From NCBI RefSeq assembly GCF_018982885.2, contig NZ_CP081848.1, positions 682,001-746,000 of the forward strand: a DNA stretch of 64,000 bases. The letters run 5' to 3'. Below the pieces are notes generated by a model that had not been told where the DNA came from, did no database searches, and worked only from the letters and a program-made list of their open reading frames with translations. Shown piece after piece: positions 8,356 through 18,712 of the stretch. The first letter of the stretch is position 1. Every line of letters starts with the position of its first letter. The position numbers and the translations under genes were made by a program. Source of the DNA: Polymorphobacter megasporae (GTDB lineage: Bacteria; Pseudomonadota; Alphaproteobacteria; Sphingomonadales; Sphingomonadaceae).

Positions 8356-9449
8356 TCGTCCCGGTTCCACTTGGCGAGCGCGCGTACGACGTCCACATCG
8401 CGCCCGGTCTGCTCGCGCGCGCCGGAGAGATCGTCGCGCCGCTGACCGCGCGCAAGCATATCGCCGTCGTCACCGATTCGACCGTGGCGCGCCTCCATCT
8501 CGAATCGCTGCGGACGGCGCTGTCGGCGGTGGGGTTGACGATAGCGCCGATCATCGTGCCCCCCGGCGAGGCGACGAAAAACTGGCGGACGCTCGAAACG
8601 GTCGTCGAGAGCCTGCTCGGCTTCGGGGTCGAGCGCGGCGATGTCGTCGTTGCGCTCGGCGGCGGGGTGGTCGGCGACCTGACGGGTTTTGCCGCCGCGA
8701 TCCTTCGCCGCGGATGCAAATTCGTCCAGATTCCGACGACATTGCTCGCGCAGGTCGACAGCTCGGTCGGCGGCAAGACCGCGATCAACGCCAAGGCAGG
8801 CAAGAACCTCGTCGGCGCGTTCCACCAGCCGGCGGCGGTGCTGATCGATCCCGACCTGCTCGACACGCTGCCGCCGCGCGAGTTGCGCGCTGGGTATGCC
8901 GAGGTGATCAAGACTGCGCTGCTCGGCGACGCGGCGTTCTTCGACTGGTGCGACGCTAACGTCGCCGCGCTGCTGAGCGGCGATCCCGCCGCGCGGACGC
9001 ATGCGATCGCCACCAGCGTCGCCGCCAAGGCCGCGATCGTCGCCGCCGACGAGCGTGAAACCGGCGACACCCGCGCCTTGCTCAATCTCGGCCACACCTT
9101 CGGCCATGCTCTCGAGGCCGAGGCGGGGTTCTCCGACCGCTTGCTCCACGGCGAGGCAGTCGCGATCGGCTGCGCGCTAGCGTTCGCCTTTTCCGCCGAG
9201 CGCGGCCTGTGCCCAACCGCCGATGCAGCGCGGGTCGCCGATCATCTCGCCCAAGCCGGGCTGCCGAACCACCCGCGCGGGATCGCGACGACCGCCGCGC
9301 CGCTGATGGCGCACATGCTCCAGGACAAGAAGATGCGGAACGGCACCCTCGCCTTCGTCCTTGCCCGCGGCATCGGCGACGCTTTCATCGCCCGCGATAT
9401 CCCGCTCGGCGACGTCGCGGCGTTCCTCGACCGGACGCTCGCCGACTGA
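8352..9449 (+). CDS. aroB: 3-dehydroquinate synthase
   Basis: Converts DAHP to 3-dehydroquinate, the first ring-forming step of the shikimate pathway; it needs NAD and a divalent metal. The 365 aa contain the NAD-binding [13 protein letters not shown] loop, [11 protein letters not shown], and the metal-binding Glu and His residues in [18 protein letters not shown] and LHGEAVAIG. Its start overlaps the aroK stop (ATGA) and its own stop overlaps the next gene (TGATG), so the three genes are translationally coupled. Confidence 0.95.
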   Translation: MIVPVPLGERAYDVHIAPGLLARAGEIVAPLTARKHIAVVTDSTVARLHLESLRTALSAVGLTIAPIIVPPGEATKNWRTLETVVESLLGFGVERGDVVVALGGGVVGDLTGFAAAILRRGCKFVQIPTTLLAQVDSSVGGKTAINAKAGKNLVGAFHQPAAVLIDPDLLDTLPPRELRAGYAEVIKTALLGDAAFFDWCDANVAALLSGDPAARTHAIATSVAAKAAIVAADERETGDTRALLNLGHTFGHALEAEAGFSDRLLHGEAVAIGCALAFAFSAERGLCPTADAARVADHLAQAGLPNHPRGIATTAAPLMAHMLQDKKMRNGTLAFVLARGIGDAFIARDIPLGDVAAFLDRTLAD

Positions 9450-9598
9450 TGCCAAAGGGCGTCAAAAAGGCGGACCTGCCGACAAAAATCTGCGCCGCCT
9501 GCGCCCGCCCGTTCGCGTGGCGTAAGAAGTGGGAGCGTGACTGGGAGAACGTCCGTTACTGCTCCGACGCGTGCCGGGCGAAGGGAATCAGTTCGTAA
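9449..9598 (+). CDS. DUF2256 family small zinc-finger-like protein
   Basis: A 49-aa basic protein with two Cys pairs, CAAC near the N-terminus and CSDAC near the C-terminus. They flank the conserved [20 protein letters not shown] core of DUF2256, so a small zinc-binding fold is likely. The family's role is unknown. The ATG overlaps the aroB stop (TGATG), making it the third gene of the aro unit. Its last 11 bases overlap the convergent metallo-hydrolase gene. Confidence 0.8.
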   Translation: MPKGVKKADLPTKICAACARPFAWRKKWERDWENVRYCSDACRAKGISS

Positions 9599-10487
9599 AG
9601 CTCCCCGCTGCCGCCGGGACCCAGATGAAGCCGTCTCCCTTGGCGGCGATCGTGCCGACGCCGGGGTACGGGAAGTGCGGCGCGAAGATCATCTCGTGGC
9701 TCGCGGCGAGGCGAGTCAGTTCAGCGCGGCGGCTGACCTTGCCGAGCGCCTTGTCCGAATCGAAGCCCATCGACCAGTCGGGCTTCGCCAGCGACACGAT
9801 CGTGCTGTGCGCGGTGTCGCCGATATCGAGCAGCCGCACCTTGCCCGAGACGATCTCATAGGCGACGTGGCCCGGCGTGTGGCCGGGGATCGACATCGCG
9901 GTGATGCCGGGAACGACCATCGTACCGGGGGTGAAGGTCGCGACCTGCGGGGTGATCGCCGCGACCAGCTTCGCCGCGCCGGTGTTCGCCTGGAGGAAGG
10001 TCCATTCGGCCGCCGACATGCGTACTTTCGCATTCGGGAACGCCTGCGCCCCGTCGCTTGTGATCAGGCCGCCGACGTGATCGCCGTGGCTGTGGGTGAT
10101 GAGGACGTCGGTAACATCGCCCGGTTTGACCCCGGCCGCGGTGAGGCTCGGCATGAGCTGGCTCGCCGCAACGCCGACGCCGGTATCGATCAGGACGAAG
10201 TGCCCCGGCAGCTCGACCAGCAGCGCGTTGACCCCGACCCGGACCGTGTCGGTCGGCGCCCCCGCTGCGGCGAGCACCGCCGTTACCGCAGGCACGCCAG
10301 CATCGACGCCGAAGGTCCCGCCGTCGTTGGGGATGAGGAAGTCGGTGTCGTGAAGCGCCGCGACTCGCAGCGCGCCGACAGCGACCCAGCGCGCTTCGGG
10401 CGCGACCGGCTGCGGCATCGGCGCGGCAGTTAGCGGCGCGGCGAGCAGCGCGGCGGCGAACAGGGCTGCAAATTTGGTCACGGCCAT
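9588..10487 (-). CDS. secreted metallo-beta-lactamase-fold hydrolase
   Basis: A 299-aa protein with a signal peptide ([18 protein letters not shown]) and an MBL fold. The zinc motif [10 protein letters not shown] is intact, and the later His ligands are consistent with [12 protein letters not shown]. The overall pattern resembles quorum-quenching lactonase or alkylsulfatase-like MBL hydrolases, but the substrate cannot be read from sequence. I chose the ATG at 10487 because AAGGA precedes it and the signal peptide then starts at residue 1; an upstream in-frame start adds 20 non-signal-like residues. Confidence 0.82.
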   Translation of the reverse strand: MAVTKFAALFAAALLAAPLTAAPMPQPVAPEARWVAVGALRVAALHDTDFLIPNDGGTFGVDAGVPAVTAVLAAAGAPTDTVRVGVNALLVELPGHFVLIDTGVGVAASQLMPSLTAAGVKPGDVTDVLITHSHGDHVGGLITSDGAQAFPNAKVRMSAAEWTFLQANTGAAKLVAAITPQVATFTPGTMVVPGITAMSIPGHTPGHVAYEIVSGKVRLLDIGDTAHSTIVSLAKPDWSMGFDSDKALGKVSRRAELTRLAASHEMIFAPHFPYPGVGTIAAKGDGFIWVPAAAGSFTN

Positions 10488-10621
10488 CGTCGGGTTCCTT
10501 GGAGCGATAGTGTCGTGCGTGATAGCGGTCGGCGCGGCAACGGCCAAGCCGCCTGCGGCACTTGCCCGCTCGCGGCTCGCGCCTTCGTCTACCAGAATAT
10601 GATCGATGCCGAGTGCTATGC

Positions 10622-10650
10622 TTGCGCCCGGGCACCCCGTGTTCTATATC
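10622..10650 (+). promoter_or_regulatory. candidate promoter of the rimP-nusA-infB operon
   Basis: TTGCGC (10622-10627), 17 bases, then TATATC (10645-10650). It lies just upstream of the ATG at 10671 and about 100 bases before the conserved rimP region. Spacing and hexamers are reasonable, but no other evidence supports it. Confidence 0.4.
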
Positions 10651-10670
10651 ACATCCATCTTCACATCGTC

Positions 10671-11306
10671 ATGCTGCGAAGGTCGGCCGGGTCGCTCCGG
10701 ACCGTCCCCTTCGCCGTATCGGCGAAATTTCAAGGGTTTTATCTGGCTACAGCCGCCGTCCTCGCCGAGTTGATCGGCCCGATCGCCACCGCGCAGGGGC
10801 TTGTCCTCGTGCGCGTTCAGATGAACGGGTCGAAGGCCGGGCAGACGTTGCAGGTGATGGCCGAGGACCCGGCGACCGGCCAGTTGACGCTCGAGCAATG
10901 CGAGACATTGAGCCGCGCGCTGTCCGACATGCTCGACGAGAAGGACCCGATCGAGGCCGAATACGCGCTCGAAGTATCATCGCCGGGCATCGACCGCCCG
11001 CTCACCCGGCTCGGCGATTATGCCAAATGGGCCGGGCACGATGTCCGGGTGAAATTCACCGAGAGCATCGACGGGCGCGCCCGGCTCCACGGCGCGATCG
11101 TCGGCGTGACCGGCGAGAATGTCGATTTCAACGTACCGACGGTTGGCCTGGTGACGGTGCCGTTTGCCGCGATCGAAAGCGCCAAGCTGGTGCTGACCAA
11201 CAAATTGATCGCCGCCAGCCGCCCGCTCGATTTCGGCGATGCCGAGCAGATCGTCGAAGACCCGGCCGAATTTGCCGACAACGACAACACGCAGGATGAG
11301 GACTGA
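10671..11306 (+). CDS. rimP: ribosome maturation factor RimP
   Basis: Assists late maturation of the 30S subunit. Family hallmarks are VLVRVQMNG, the TGQLTLEQCETLSRALSDMLDE helix, LEVSSPGIDRPLT, and the C-terminal SH3-like half. From the ATG at 10671 the protein is 211 aa, about 25 residues longer at the N-terminus than usual and with an atypical leader. A CTG at 10743 in the same frame follows AAGGG and would begin the protein exactly at the normal family start (ATAAVLAELIGPIA). The C-terminal tail is acidic. It is the first gene of the nusA-infB operon, one base before the nusA start. Confidence 0.85.
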   Translation: MLRRSAGSLRTVPFAVSAKFQGFYLATAAVLAELIGPIATAQGLVLVRVQMNGSKAGQTLQVMAEDPATGQLTLEQCETLSRALSDMLDEKDPIEAEYALEVSSPGIDRPLTRLGDYAKWAGHDVRVKFTESIDGRARLHGAIVGVTGENVDFNVPTVGLVTVPFAAIESAKLVLTNKLIAASRPLDFGDAEQIVEDPAEFADNDNTQDED

Positions 11307-11307
11307 C

Positions 11308-12903
11308 ATGGCCCAAGCCGCCACCGCGACCAAAGGCGTCGCCGCCGTCACTGCCAACCGCGCCGAACTGATCGCGATCGCCGACGCCGTCGCGCGGGAG
11401 AAGTCGATCGACCGGATGATCGTCATCGAGGCGATGGAGGAGTCGATCCAGAAGGCCGCGCGTGCGCGTTACGGCGCCGAGAACGACATCCGTGCCAAGA
11501 TCGATGCGAAGACCGGCGACCTGCGGCTGTGGCGCGTCCTCGAAGTCGTCGAAGCCCCCGAAGATTTCTTCAAGCAGATCAACCTGGTGGACGCCGCCAA
11601 GCTGCAGAAAAACCCGGCGCTCGGCGATTTCATCGTCGACCCGCTGCCCCCGATCGAATTCGGCCGTATCGCCGCGCAGGCGGCGAAGCAGGTCATCGTC
11701 CAGAAGGTCCGCGATGCCGAGCGCGACCGCCAGTACGAAGAATATAAGGACCGGGTGAACGAGATTATCACTGGCGTCGTCAAGCGCGCCGAATTCGGCC
11801 ATGTCGTCGTCGACCTCGGCAAGGCCGAAGGCGTGATTCGCCGCGATCAGCAGATCCCCCGCGAAGTCCTCCGCGTCGGCGACCGCGTCCGCACGCTGAT
11901 CCTGTCAGTCCGCCGCGAAATCCGTGGGCCGCAGATTTTCCTCAGCCGCGCTGCGGGTGAGTTCATGAAGAAGCTGTTCGCACAGGAAGTCCCCGAAATC
12001 TACGACGGCATCATCGAGATCAAGGCGGTCGCGCGCGACCCCGGCAGCCGCGCGAAGATCGGCGTGATCAGCCGCGACTCGTCGATCGACCCGGTCGGCG
12101 CGTGCGTCGGCATGAAGGGCAGCCGCGTTCAGGCGGTCGTCCAGGAGCTCCAGGGCGAGAAGATCGACATCATCCCGTGGTCGCCCGACGTCGCCACCTT
12201 CGTCGTCAACGCGCTCCAGCCGGCCGAAGTCAGCAAAGTCGTGATGGACGAGGAGGACAACCGCATCGACGTGGTCGTCCCCGACGACCAGTTGAGCCTC
12301 GCGATCGGCCGCCGCGGGCAGAACGTCCGCCTTGCCAGCGCGCTGACCGGACGCCAGATCGACATCATGACCGAGGCCGACGAGAGCGAGCGGCGCCAGA
12401 AGGAATTTGTCGAGAAGTCCGAGCTGTTCCAGACCGAACTCGACGTCGACGAGACGCTCGCGCAGCTGCTCGTTGCCGAAGGCTTCAGCGAGCTCGAGGA
12501 AGTTGCCTATGTCGACGTCGCCGAGTTGGCGGCGATCGAAGGCTTCGACGACGATCTCGCCGGTGAGCTTCAGCAGCGCGCGCAGGATGCACTCGACCGC
12601 AAGGAGTCCGCCGCCCGCGAGGAACGCCGTGGCCTTGGCGTCGAAGATGCCCTCGCCGCGATCGACGGCCTGACCGAGGCGATGCTCGTCGTTCTCGGCC
12701 ATGCCGGGATCAAGACGATCGACGACCTCGGCGACCTCGCCAGTGACGAGCTGGTGGCGAAGCGCGACGGCATCCTCAAGACGTTTGGCCTGTCGGAAGA
12801 CGAGGGCAACCGCATCATCATGGCGGCGCGCGCGCACTGGTTCGACGAAGAAGTGAAGCCGGAAGTAGCTGGGGAGGTCGCTAACGCGGATGTCCCAGAA
12901 TGA
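11308..12903 (+). CDS. nusA: transcription termination/antitermination factor NusA
   Basis: RNA polymerase-binding factor that modulates pausing, termination and antitermination. The 531-aa protein shows the N-terminal polymerase-binding domain ([16 protein letters not shown]), the S1 domain (residues about 140-205), and two KH domains, with [12 protein letters not shown] and [12 protein letters not shown] as the two KH signature loops. The alphaproteobacterial C-terminal helix-hairpin-helix repeats follow ([19 protein letters not shown] and a second copy). It begins two bases after rimP ends and overlaps the next gene by 14 bases. Confidence 0.96.
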   Translation: MAQAATATKGVAAVTANRAELIAIADAVAREKSIDRMIVIEAMEESIQKAARARYGAENDIRAKIDAKTGDLRLWRVLEVVEAPEDFFKQINLVDAAKLQKNPALGDFIVDPLPPIEFGRIAAQAAKQVIVQKVRDAERDRQYEEYKDRVNEIITGVVKRAEFGHVVVDLGKAEGVIRRDQQIPREVLRVGDRVRTLILSVRREIRGPQIFLSRAAGEFMKKLFAQEVPEIYDGIIEIKAVARDPGSRAKIGVISRDSSIDPVGACVGMKGSRVQAVVQELQGEKIDIIPWSPDVATFVVNALQPAEVSKVVMDEEDNRIDVVVPDDQLSLAIGRRGQNVRLASALTGRQIDIMTEADESERRQKEFVEKSELFQTELDVDETLAQLLVAEGFSELEEVAYVDVAELAAIEGFDDDLAGELQQRAQDALDRKESAAREERRGLGVEDALAAIDGLTEAMLVVLGHAGIKTIDDLGDLASDELVAKRDGILKTFGLSEDEGNRIIMAARAHWFDEEVKPEVAGEVANADVPE

Positions 12904-13606
12904 AACCGGCATAGCGACCGACATCGACGTTCAGGGCCCGACCGGGAAACCGTCGGCCCCCGAGCGCAAGTGCATCCTGACGGGTGAGCACGGATCGCGC
13001 GATGCGTTGATCCGGCTTGCGCTCGACGACGCCGGCGGAGTTCACGCCGACCTCGCTGCGCGGGCGCCGGGACGCGGGGCGTGGCTGGCACCGAATCGCG
13101 CGCTGATCGCCACCGCCGCTGCCAAGGGCAAGCTGCGCGGCGTGCTGATGCGCGCATTCAAGACGACGAGCATCAACGTCCCCGACACCCTCGTGGAGAC
13201 GATCGCGGCGGGGCTCGAACGCCGCGCGCTCGACCGGCTCGGGTTGGAAAACAAGGCCGGACACCTCATCTGGGGATCGGAGCGGATCGGCGATGCGTTG
13301 AGCGCAGGACGGGTCCGGCTTTTGCTCCACGCGAACGACGCCGCGCCCGACGGCATGGCGAAGCTCGACGGCAAGGCGAAGGGCGCACCGAACAGCGTCG
13401 TGTCGATCGTTTTGCCGGTCGGGCGCGAGATATTGTCCTTGGCGCTCGGTCGCGAGAATGTGGTACACGCCGCAGTCTGCGAGACGGCGGCGGCGGCGCG
13501 CGTGAGCGGTGCGGTTGCCCGCTGGCGCGCCTTCAACGGCTTGGATTTCAACGACATGGGGGCGAACGCCGCTCCCACTAAAGGCATCAGGGTAACGCAT
13601 GAGTGA
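12890..13606 (+). CDS. YlxR/DUF448 RNA-binding protein with C-terminal L7Ae-like domain
   Basis: A 238-aa protein in the standard nusA-ylxR-infB position. The N-terminal DUF448 domain shows the family pattern ([19 protein letters not shown] ... GRGAWL). A second part ([20 protein letters not shown] ... [13 protein letters not shown]) resembles the ribosomal L7Ae/L30e fold that alphaproteobacterial versions carry fused. Nucleic-acid binding is the probable activity. The classical RCIVTGE motif reads KCILTGE here. The gene overlaps nusA by 14 bases and infB by 8. Confidence 0.88.
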   Translation: MSQNETGIATDIDVQGPTGKPSAPERKCILTGEHGSRDALIRLALDDAGGVHADLAARAPGRGAWLAPNRALIATAAAKGKLRGVLMRAFKTTSINVPDTLVETIAAGLERRALDRLGLENKAGHLIWGSERIGDALSAGRVRLLLHANDAAPDGMAKLDGKAKGAPNSVVSIVLPVGREILSLALGRENVVHAAVCETAAAARVSGAVARWRAFNGLDFNDMGANAAPTKGIRVTHE

Positions 13607-16412
13607 CGACAACAAACCCAAGCTCGGCATGCGTGCCCCGCTCGGTCTGAACAAGACGGTCGAGATCGGCAAGGTCAAGCAGAGCTTCAGCCATGGCCGC
13701 TCGAAGTCGGTCGTGGTCGAGGTCAAGCGCGCGCGCGTCCTCCATCGTCCGGGTGAAGTCCGCGAGGAACCCGTCGTCGAGGCCCCCGCACCGGCGGCCG
13801 CACCCGTTCCCGCACAGGTAGCGCCCCCCGTCGCCACCCCGGTCGCGCCCGCCGCCCCCGTCGCGAAGGCCCCCGAGCCGACACCGGCCCCCGTTGCCGA
13901 GCCCGCCGCCGCACCGGCTCCGGTCGCGACGCCCGCCGTGGCAGCGCCGGTCGAGCCTGCGCCTGCGCCCGTCCCGGCGCGCCCGGTCGTGCCCCCGGTC
14001 ATGTTCACCCCGGTCGAACGCGCGCCGATTCCGGTCCGCGCCGAGCCCGTTGCAACCCCGGCCCCGGCCCCGGTTGCGACCCCCGCGCCGGTTGCGGCAG
14101 CTCCCGCTGCTGCGGCGCCCGTAGCCCCAACGCCCACTCCAGCCCCGCCGGTCCGTTCGGCGCAGGCGACCCCGCGCGGTCCAGCACCGAATCGCGGCCG
14201 CCCGGCCCCGACTCCCGCTGCACCCGACCGGCTGACCGCGCAGGAGCGGCTCGCCGCGATGCTGCGCGAGGCCGAGGAACAGCGGATGCAGGCGCTCGAA
14301 GAAGCGCGCCGCCGCGAGGAGATCGAAAAGGCCGAGGCAATCGGCATGGAGAAGCTCCGCGCCGAGGAAAAGAAGAAGGCCGAGGAGGAAGCCGCGCTGC
14401 GTCCGCCCGAGGCGAAGGTTGCCGCTGGCCGTCTGCCCGGCACTATCACGCCGATCATCGACGAGGAAGAAGGCGGCAAGCGCGGCCTGCCGGCGCGTCC
14501 GTCGCGCGGTCGCGTCGACGACCGCCGCCAGGGCAAGCTCACCGTCACCCGCGCGCTCGACAGCGACGACAGCGTCCGCACCCGCAGCCTTGCCGCACTT
14601 CGCCGCGCGCGTGAGAAGCAGCATCGCGGCCACGGCGGCGGTGCCGGCCAGGCACGCCAGGTTCGCGACATCGTCGTGCCGGAGGAGATCACCGTCCAGG
14701 AGCTCGCCAACCGCATGGCCGAGCGTGGCAGCGACCTGCTCAAGGCGCTGAATCGTCTCGGCTCGCCGATGGCGATGACCGATGCGATGGACCAGGACCT
14801 CGCCGAGCTGCTGGTCGTCGAGTTCGGCCACAACATCGTTCGCGTGTCCGATTCCGACGTCGAAGTCGGCGTCATCGGCGCGGTCGACGTCGATACCGAT
14901 CTCGAGCCGCGGCCCCCGGTCGTGACGATCATGGGCCATGTCGACCACGGCAAGACCAGCCTGCTCGACGCACTTCGCGGCACCGACGTCGTCGCGGGCG
15001 AGGCCGGTGGCATCACCCAGCACATCGGCGCGTATCAGGTGGCGTTGAAGGGCGGAGAAAAGGTCACCTTCCTCGACACGCCGGGCCATGAAGCCTTCAC
15101 CGACATGCGCAAGCGCGGGGCGAACGTCACCGACATCGTCATCCTCGTGGTGGCGTGGGACGACGGGATCATGCCGCAGACGATCGAGGCGATCGCCCAC
15201 ACCAAGGCGGCGGGCGTGCCGATGATCGTCGCGATCAACAAGATGGACAAGCCCGGAGCCGATGCGCAGAAAATTCGCACCGCGCTGCTCCAGTACGATG
15301 TCCAGGTCGAGGAGTTGGGCGGCGACGTCCAGGATGTCGAGGTGTCGGCGACCAAGAAGACCGGGCTCGACGACCTGCTCGAGAAGGTCCTGCTCCAGGC
15401 CGAGGTGCTCGAACTCACCGCCAACCCGAACCGCGCCGCCGAGGCGACGGTGATCGAGGCGAAGCTCGACAAGGGCCGCGGCCCGCTCGCGACGGTACTC
15501 GTCAACCGCGGCACGCTCAAAGTCGGCGACGTCTTCGTCGTCGGTGCCGAGTGGGGCAAGGTTCGCGCGCTGCTCAACGACAAGGGCGTCCAGGTCAAGA
15601 CTGCGGGGCCGTCGGTCCCGGTCGAGGTGCTCGGCCTGTCGGGCGTCCCGCGTGCGGGTGACCCGTTCAGCGTCATGGAGACCGAGGCACGCGCGAAGGA
15701 GGTTGCGGCGTATCGCGCCGGGCTCATCACCGCCGAACGCACCGTTGGTCCGCCGGCCGACCTTGCGCAGATGTTCAACGCGCTCCGCGAAGCCAAGGCG
15801 CAGCAGTATCCAATGGTCATCAAGGGCGATGTTCAGGGATCGGTCGAGGCGATCGTCAGCGCGGTCAACAAGATCTCGACCGACCTCATCAAGGTCAAGG
15901 TGCTGCATTCGGGGGTCGGCGGGATTACCGAGTCCGACGTCACGCTGGCGGCGGCATCGAAGGCGCCGATCATTGGCTTCAACGTCCGCGCCAACGCCAA
16001 GGCACGCGAATTCGCCCAGCGGGACGGCGTCGCGCTCAAATATTACGACGTCATCTATAATCTGATCGACGACGTGAAGGCGGCGATGGCAGGGCAGCTC
16101 GGTCCCGAGTTCCTCGAGAACGTCGTGGGCCGCGCGCAGGTGCTCGAAGTCTTCCAGGCGGGCAAGACCGGCAAGGCCGCTGGTGCGCGTGTCATCGAAG
16201 GCACGATCAAGCGCAACCTGCGGGCTCGCGTCATGCGCGACGATGTCGTCATCTATGTCGCCAACGTGTCGTCGCTGCGGCGCTTCAAGGAAGACGTCAA
16301 CGAGGTCCGTTCGGGGCTTGAGTGCGGTATCGGCTTGGAGAACAACACCGACATCAAGCCGGGCGACATCATCGAGACGTACGAGATCGAAGAGCGCGAG
16401 CGTACACTTTAA
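13599..16412 (+). CDS. infB: translation initiation factor IF-2
   Basis: GTPase that brings initiator fMet-tRNA to the 30S subunit and promotes subunit joining. In the 937-aa protein an IF2-associated N-terminal motif ([20 protein letters not shown]) is followed by a long Pro/Ala/Val-rich linker (about residues 55-205), a charged helix and the IF2_N domain. The G domain starts at GHVDHGKTS near residue 445, with DTPGHEAF and NKMDK. The C-terminal domains are complete. It overlaps the DUF448 gene as ATGAGTGA. Unusually, rbfA does not follow; it lies 21.6 kb downstream. Confidence 0.97.
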   Translation: MSDDNKPKLGMRAPLGLNKTVEIGKVKQSFSHGRSKSVVVEVKRARVLHRPGEVREEPVVEAPAPAAAPVPAQVAPPVATPVAPAAPVAKAPEPTPAPVAEPAAAPAPVATPAVAAPVEPAPAPVPARPVVPPVMFTPVERAPIPVRAEPVATPAPAPVATPAPVAAAPAAAAPVAPTPTPAPPVRSAQATPRGPAPNRGRPAPTPAAPDRLTAQERLAAMLREAEEQRMQALEEARRREEIEKAEAIGMEKLRAEEKKKAEEEAALRPPEAKVAAGRLPGTITPIIDEEEGGKRGLPARPSRGRVDDRRQGKLTVTRALDSDDSVRTRSLAALRRAREKQHRGHGGGAGQARQVRDIVVPEEITVQELANRMAERGSDLLKALNRLGSPMAMTDAMDQDLAELLVVEFGHNIVRVSDSDVEVGVIGAVDVDTDLEPRPPVVTIMGHVDHGKTSLLDALRGTDVVAGEAGGITQHIGAYQVALKGGEKVTFLDTPGHEAFTDMRKRGANVTDIVILVVAWDDGIMPQTIEAIAHTKAAGVPMIVAINKMDKPGADAQKIRTALLQYDVQVEELGGDVQDVEVSATKKTGLDDLLEKVLLQAEVLELTANPNRAAEATVIEAKLDKGRGPLATVLVNRGTLKVGDVFVVGAEWGKVRALLNDKGVQVKTAGPSVPVEVLGLSGVPRAGDPFSVMETEARAKEVAAYRAGLITAERTVGPPADLAQMFNALREAKAQQYPMVIKGDVQGSVEAIVSAVNKISTDLIKVKVLHSGVGGITESDVTLAAASKAPIIGFNVRANAKAREFAQRDGVALKYYDVIYNLIDDVKAAMAGQLGPEFLENVVGRAQVLEVFQAGKTGKAAGARVIEGTIKRNLRARVMRDDVVIYVANVSSLRRFKEDVNEVRSGLECGIGLENNTDIKPGDIIETYEIEERERTL

Positions 16413-16422
16413 AGCATAGGTG

Positions 16423-16449
16423 GCGGGTCGGGCCTTGTGCCCGGCCCGC
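16423..16449. terminator. hairpin between infB and the GGDEF-EAL gene
   Basis: An 11-bp stem with one G-T pair (GCGGGTCGGGC / GCCCGGCCCGC) and a 5-base loop, 10 bases after the infB stop. It lies between convergent genes and is not followed by a strong T-run, so it may act for both strands or as a pause site. Confidence 0.55.
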
Positions 16450-16478
16450 AGCCTTGCGCGTCTCGCGACCGCCGCGGT

Positions 16479-18458
16479 TCAGGCGACCTTGCGCGACTCG
16501 CGCTTGTTGAGAAATACGATCGAGGATTGAACCGGGAGCGTGCGCACCTGGTTGTCGGTACACGCTTGCAGCGCATCGTCGGCGGTCAGCGCGCGCGACA
16601 GGAAGTGACCCTGGAGCTTCTGGACGCCGAGATCGCGGAGCAGGTCGTGCTGCGCCGCGCTTTCGACCATCTCGGCAGTCACCGGCGCGCCGATCGCCCG
16701 GCAAAGATGCAGCACGCCGACCAGCAGGTCATGCGCCGCCGGACTTTCGATCAACGACGCGATCAAGCTGCCGTCGAGTTTGATTCCGTCGAAGTGGATT
16801 TCGCGCAGGTAGCCGATCGAGGCATAGCCGGCGCCGAAATCGTCGAGCAGGATGCGGAGCCCGCCGCGCTGCAATGCCGATAGCGCGGCCCGTGCCGCGA
16901 CGAAGTCGCTGAGCAGCGCGGTTTCGGTGACTTCGATCGACAGCCGCCCTGGCTCGAACTCAAGCTCGCTGACGATCGTCAGGATACGGCTGGCGATCGA
17001 GGGGGAGTTCAGTTCGGCGGCGCTTAGGTTGAACGACAGGCCGACGTCGGCCGGCCACGCCGACGCCGCCCGCAAGGCCATCGACAGCAAGTGCATCGTC
17101 ATCTGGCTGGTGATGCCGGCCTGTTCGGCGAGCGGGATAAATTCGGCCGGCGGGATGACGCCGAGTTCGGGATGGGTCCAGCGTGCCAGCGCCTCGAACG
17201 CCATGATCCGGCCATTCGCCGCATCGACGATCGGCTGGTAATTGAGCGTGATGAGGTCGTTTTCAACAGGCGACGCAAGCGCCTGCTCGACCATGATCCG
17301 GCGTCGGGTCCGCGCCTCCATTTCCGGCTCGAAAGTATAGATGTCGGAACTATGCGCGCGTTTCGCCTCGTACATCGCGAGGTCGGCGCGATTGATCAAC
17401 GACAGCGACGACGCGGCGCCCGACACATCATGCGCGAGACCGATCGATGCCCGCAGTCGAAAGACGTGGCCGCCGACGACGAACGGCTCGTCGAAGGCGT
17501 TCGCGATGCGGACGAGGCGCCGCTGCGCGTCATCCGGGCCGCCGACGTCGCGCAAAAGAACCGCGAACTCGTCGCCGCCCAGTCGCGCGATCACCGCGTC
17601 GCCCATGTCGAGCCGCTGGAAACGCTGCGCCGTTTCAACAAGCAGCTCGTCCCCGGTCCGGTGGCCATAGGTATCGTTGATGACCTTGAAGCCGTCGAGA
17701 TCGACCATCCCGATCGCCAGCGCACGCGATGGCTGTACCGAGGAGGCCATTTTGAGGGCGTCGAGGAATGCCAGCCGATTGGCGAGGCCGGTCAGCGAAT
17801 CGCGGTACGCGAGATCGCTGACTTTCATCTTTTCATACGCAATGTCGCTGCGCGTCTCGACCATCCGTCGGAGCTGCTGGTCCTGCCGGTAGATCATGCT
17901 GATGACGAGCGGCGACACGAGCAGGATGTTTGCCCCCATGCTCGCGAGCATCGTGTCGCCGGTCGACAGTAATGCGATCGACAGCGGAATCGTCCCAATG
18001 GCGACGACGATATACGCCGCCAGCGGCAGGCTCGACAGCGAGACCGCACAGCTGATCGTGCACAGCACGGCGAACAGCGAAACATACGCCTTGGTCGCAC
18101 CGTCGCCATACGCCAGCATTGCGCCCCAGGCGCTGAGGATGATCGAAATGGCGAACGCCACCACCAGGGTCGCGGTCATCGACGAGCGCATCTGTGCCAC
18201 CGTCAGCACGCGCGCCGCCGCTTGCGGCGACCAGAGGAGGATCACGCGCACGGCGATGACCCCGCAAACGACGATCGGCAAGATGTACGCAGCACTGCCG
18301 ATTCGCGGGGCAGACACATAATCCAGAAACAATATGTTAATGAAGACCGCGAGGTACATCATCGGACGTTGCGGCAGCAGTGTCCGGTACTTCTCGCTCA
18401 GTAGATTGTCATCCGACTTCCAGTGAAACAGACTGTCGGTAAAGCGTTGGCGGAACAT
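16479..18458 (-). CDS. membrane GGDEF-EAL cyclic-di-GMP protein
   Basis: Bifunctional-type c-di-GMP signalling protein of 659 aa. Six hydrophobic segments occupy roughly residues 30-205. A GGDEF domain (RLGGDEFAVL near residue 291) and an EAL domain (AFEALARW near residue 420) follow. In the EAL domain, NLSA, DDFGAGYAS, IKLDG and LQGHF are present, so phosphodiesterase activity is plausible. The usual AEGVE segment reads AEMVES, which keeps the second Glu. The diguanylate cyclase motif is also intact. It is a single gene, convergent with infB and divergent from the xylose operon. The ligand of the membrane part is unknown. Confidence 0.88.
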   Translation of the reverse strand: MFRQRFTDSLFHWKSDDNLLSEKYRTLLPQRPMMYLAVFINILFLDYVSAPRIGSAAYILPIVVCGVIAVRVILLWSPQAAARVLTVAQMRSSMTATLVVAFAISIILSAWGAMLAYGDGATKAYVSLFAVLCTISCAVSLSSLPLAAYIVVAIGTIPLSIALLSTGDTMLASMGANILLVSPLVISMIYRQDQQLRRMVETRSDIAYEKMKVSDLAYRDSLTGLANRLAFLDALKMASSVQPSRALAIGMVDLDGFKVINDTYGHRTGDELLVETAQRFQRLDMGDAVIARLGGDEFAVLLRDVGGPDDAQRRLVRIANAFDEPFVVGGHVFRLRASIGLAHDVSGAASSLSLINRADLAMYEAKRAHSSDIYTFEPEMEARTRRRIMVEQALASPVENDLITLNYQPIVDAANGRIMAFEALARWTHPELGVIPPAEFIPLAEQAGITSQMTMHLLSMALRAASAWPADVGLSFNLSAAELNSPSIASRILTIVSELEFEPGRLSIEVTETALLSDFVAARAALSALQRGGLRILLDDFGAGYASIGYLREIHFDGIKLDGSLIASLIESPAAHDLLVGVLHLCRAIGAPVTAEMVESAAQHDLLRDLGVQKLQGHFLSRALTADDALQACTDNQVRTLPVQSSIVFLNKRESRKVA

Positions 18459-18653
18459 GGACGCAATCCCTGATACCGGTCCTCTTCGACTGGTCCGACC
18501 GCCGGTCCAGGGAGACTATCCTAGCGCGATCCAACGCGGCGGTCACCATGCGGATTGTACGGTATCATAACTTCGGCGGGTCGCATGCCCACTTCACCGT
18601 GGTGACCCTAGCGACCATTCGCGACGGGTCGATCACCATCGATAAAAGCAAAC

Positions 18654-18692
18654 TTGACACTAATTTCGCCACCAGCGATGGTAGCGCTATCA
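18654..18692 (+). promoter_or_regulatory. xylX promoter with LacI-type operator
   Basis: A perfect -35, TTGACA (18654-18659), is followed by 17 bases and a weak -10 (GATGGT, 18677-18682). The near-perfect palindrome TGGTAGCGCTATCA (18679-18692; one mismatch between arms) overlaps the -10 and probable start site. This is the classic position for a LacI-family repressor, most simply XylR encoded at 24798-25874. The same arrangement is found before bglX. Confidence 0.75.
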
Positions 18693-18712
18693 ATAAAAGA
18701 GCTTTGGGGATT

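Noticed and set aside
13587-15908. 773-codon open frame opposite infB
   Set aside because: Shadow of infB; repeated RDR/VDRDD-like composition comes from reading GC-rich codons backwards.
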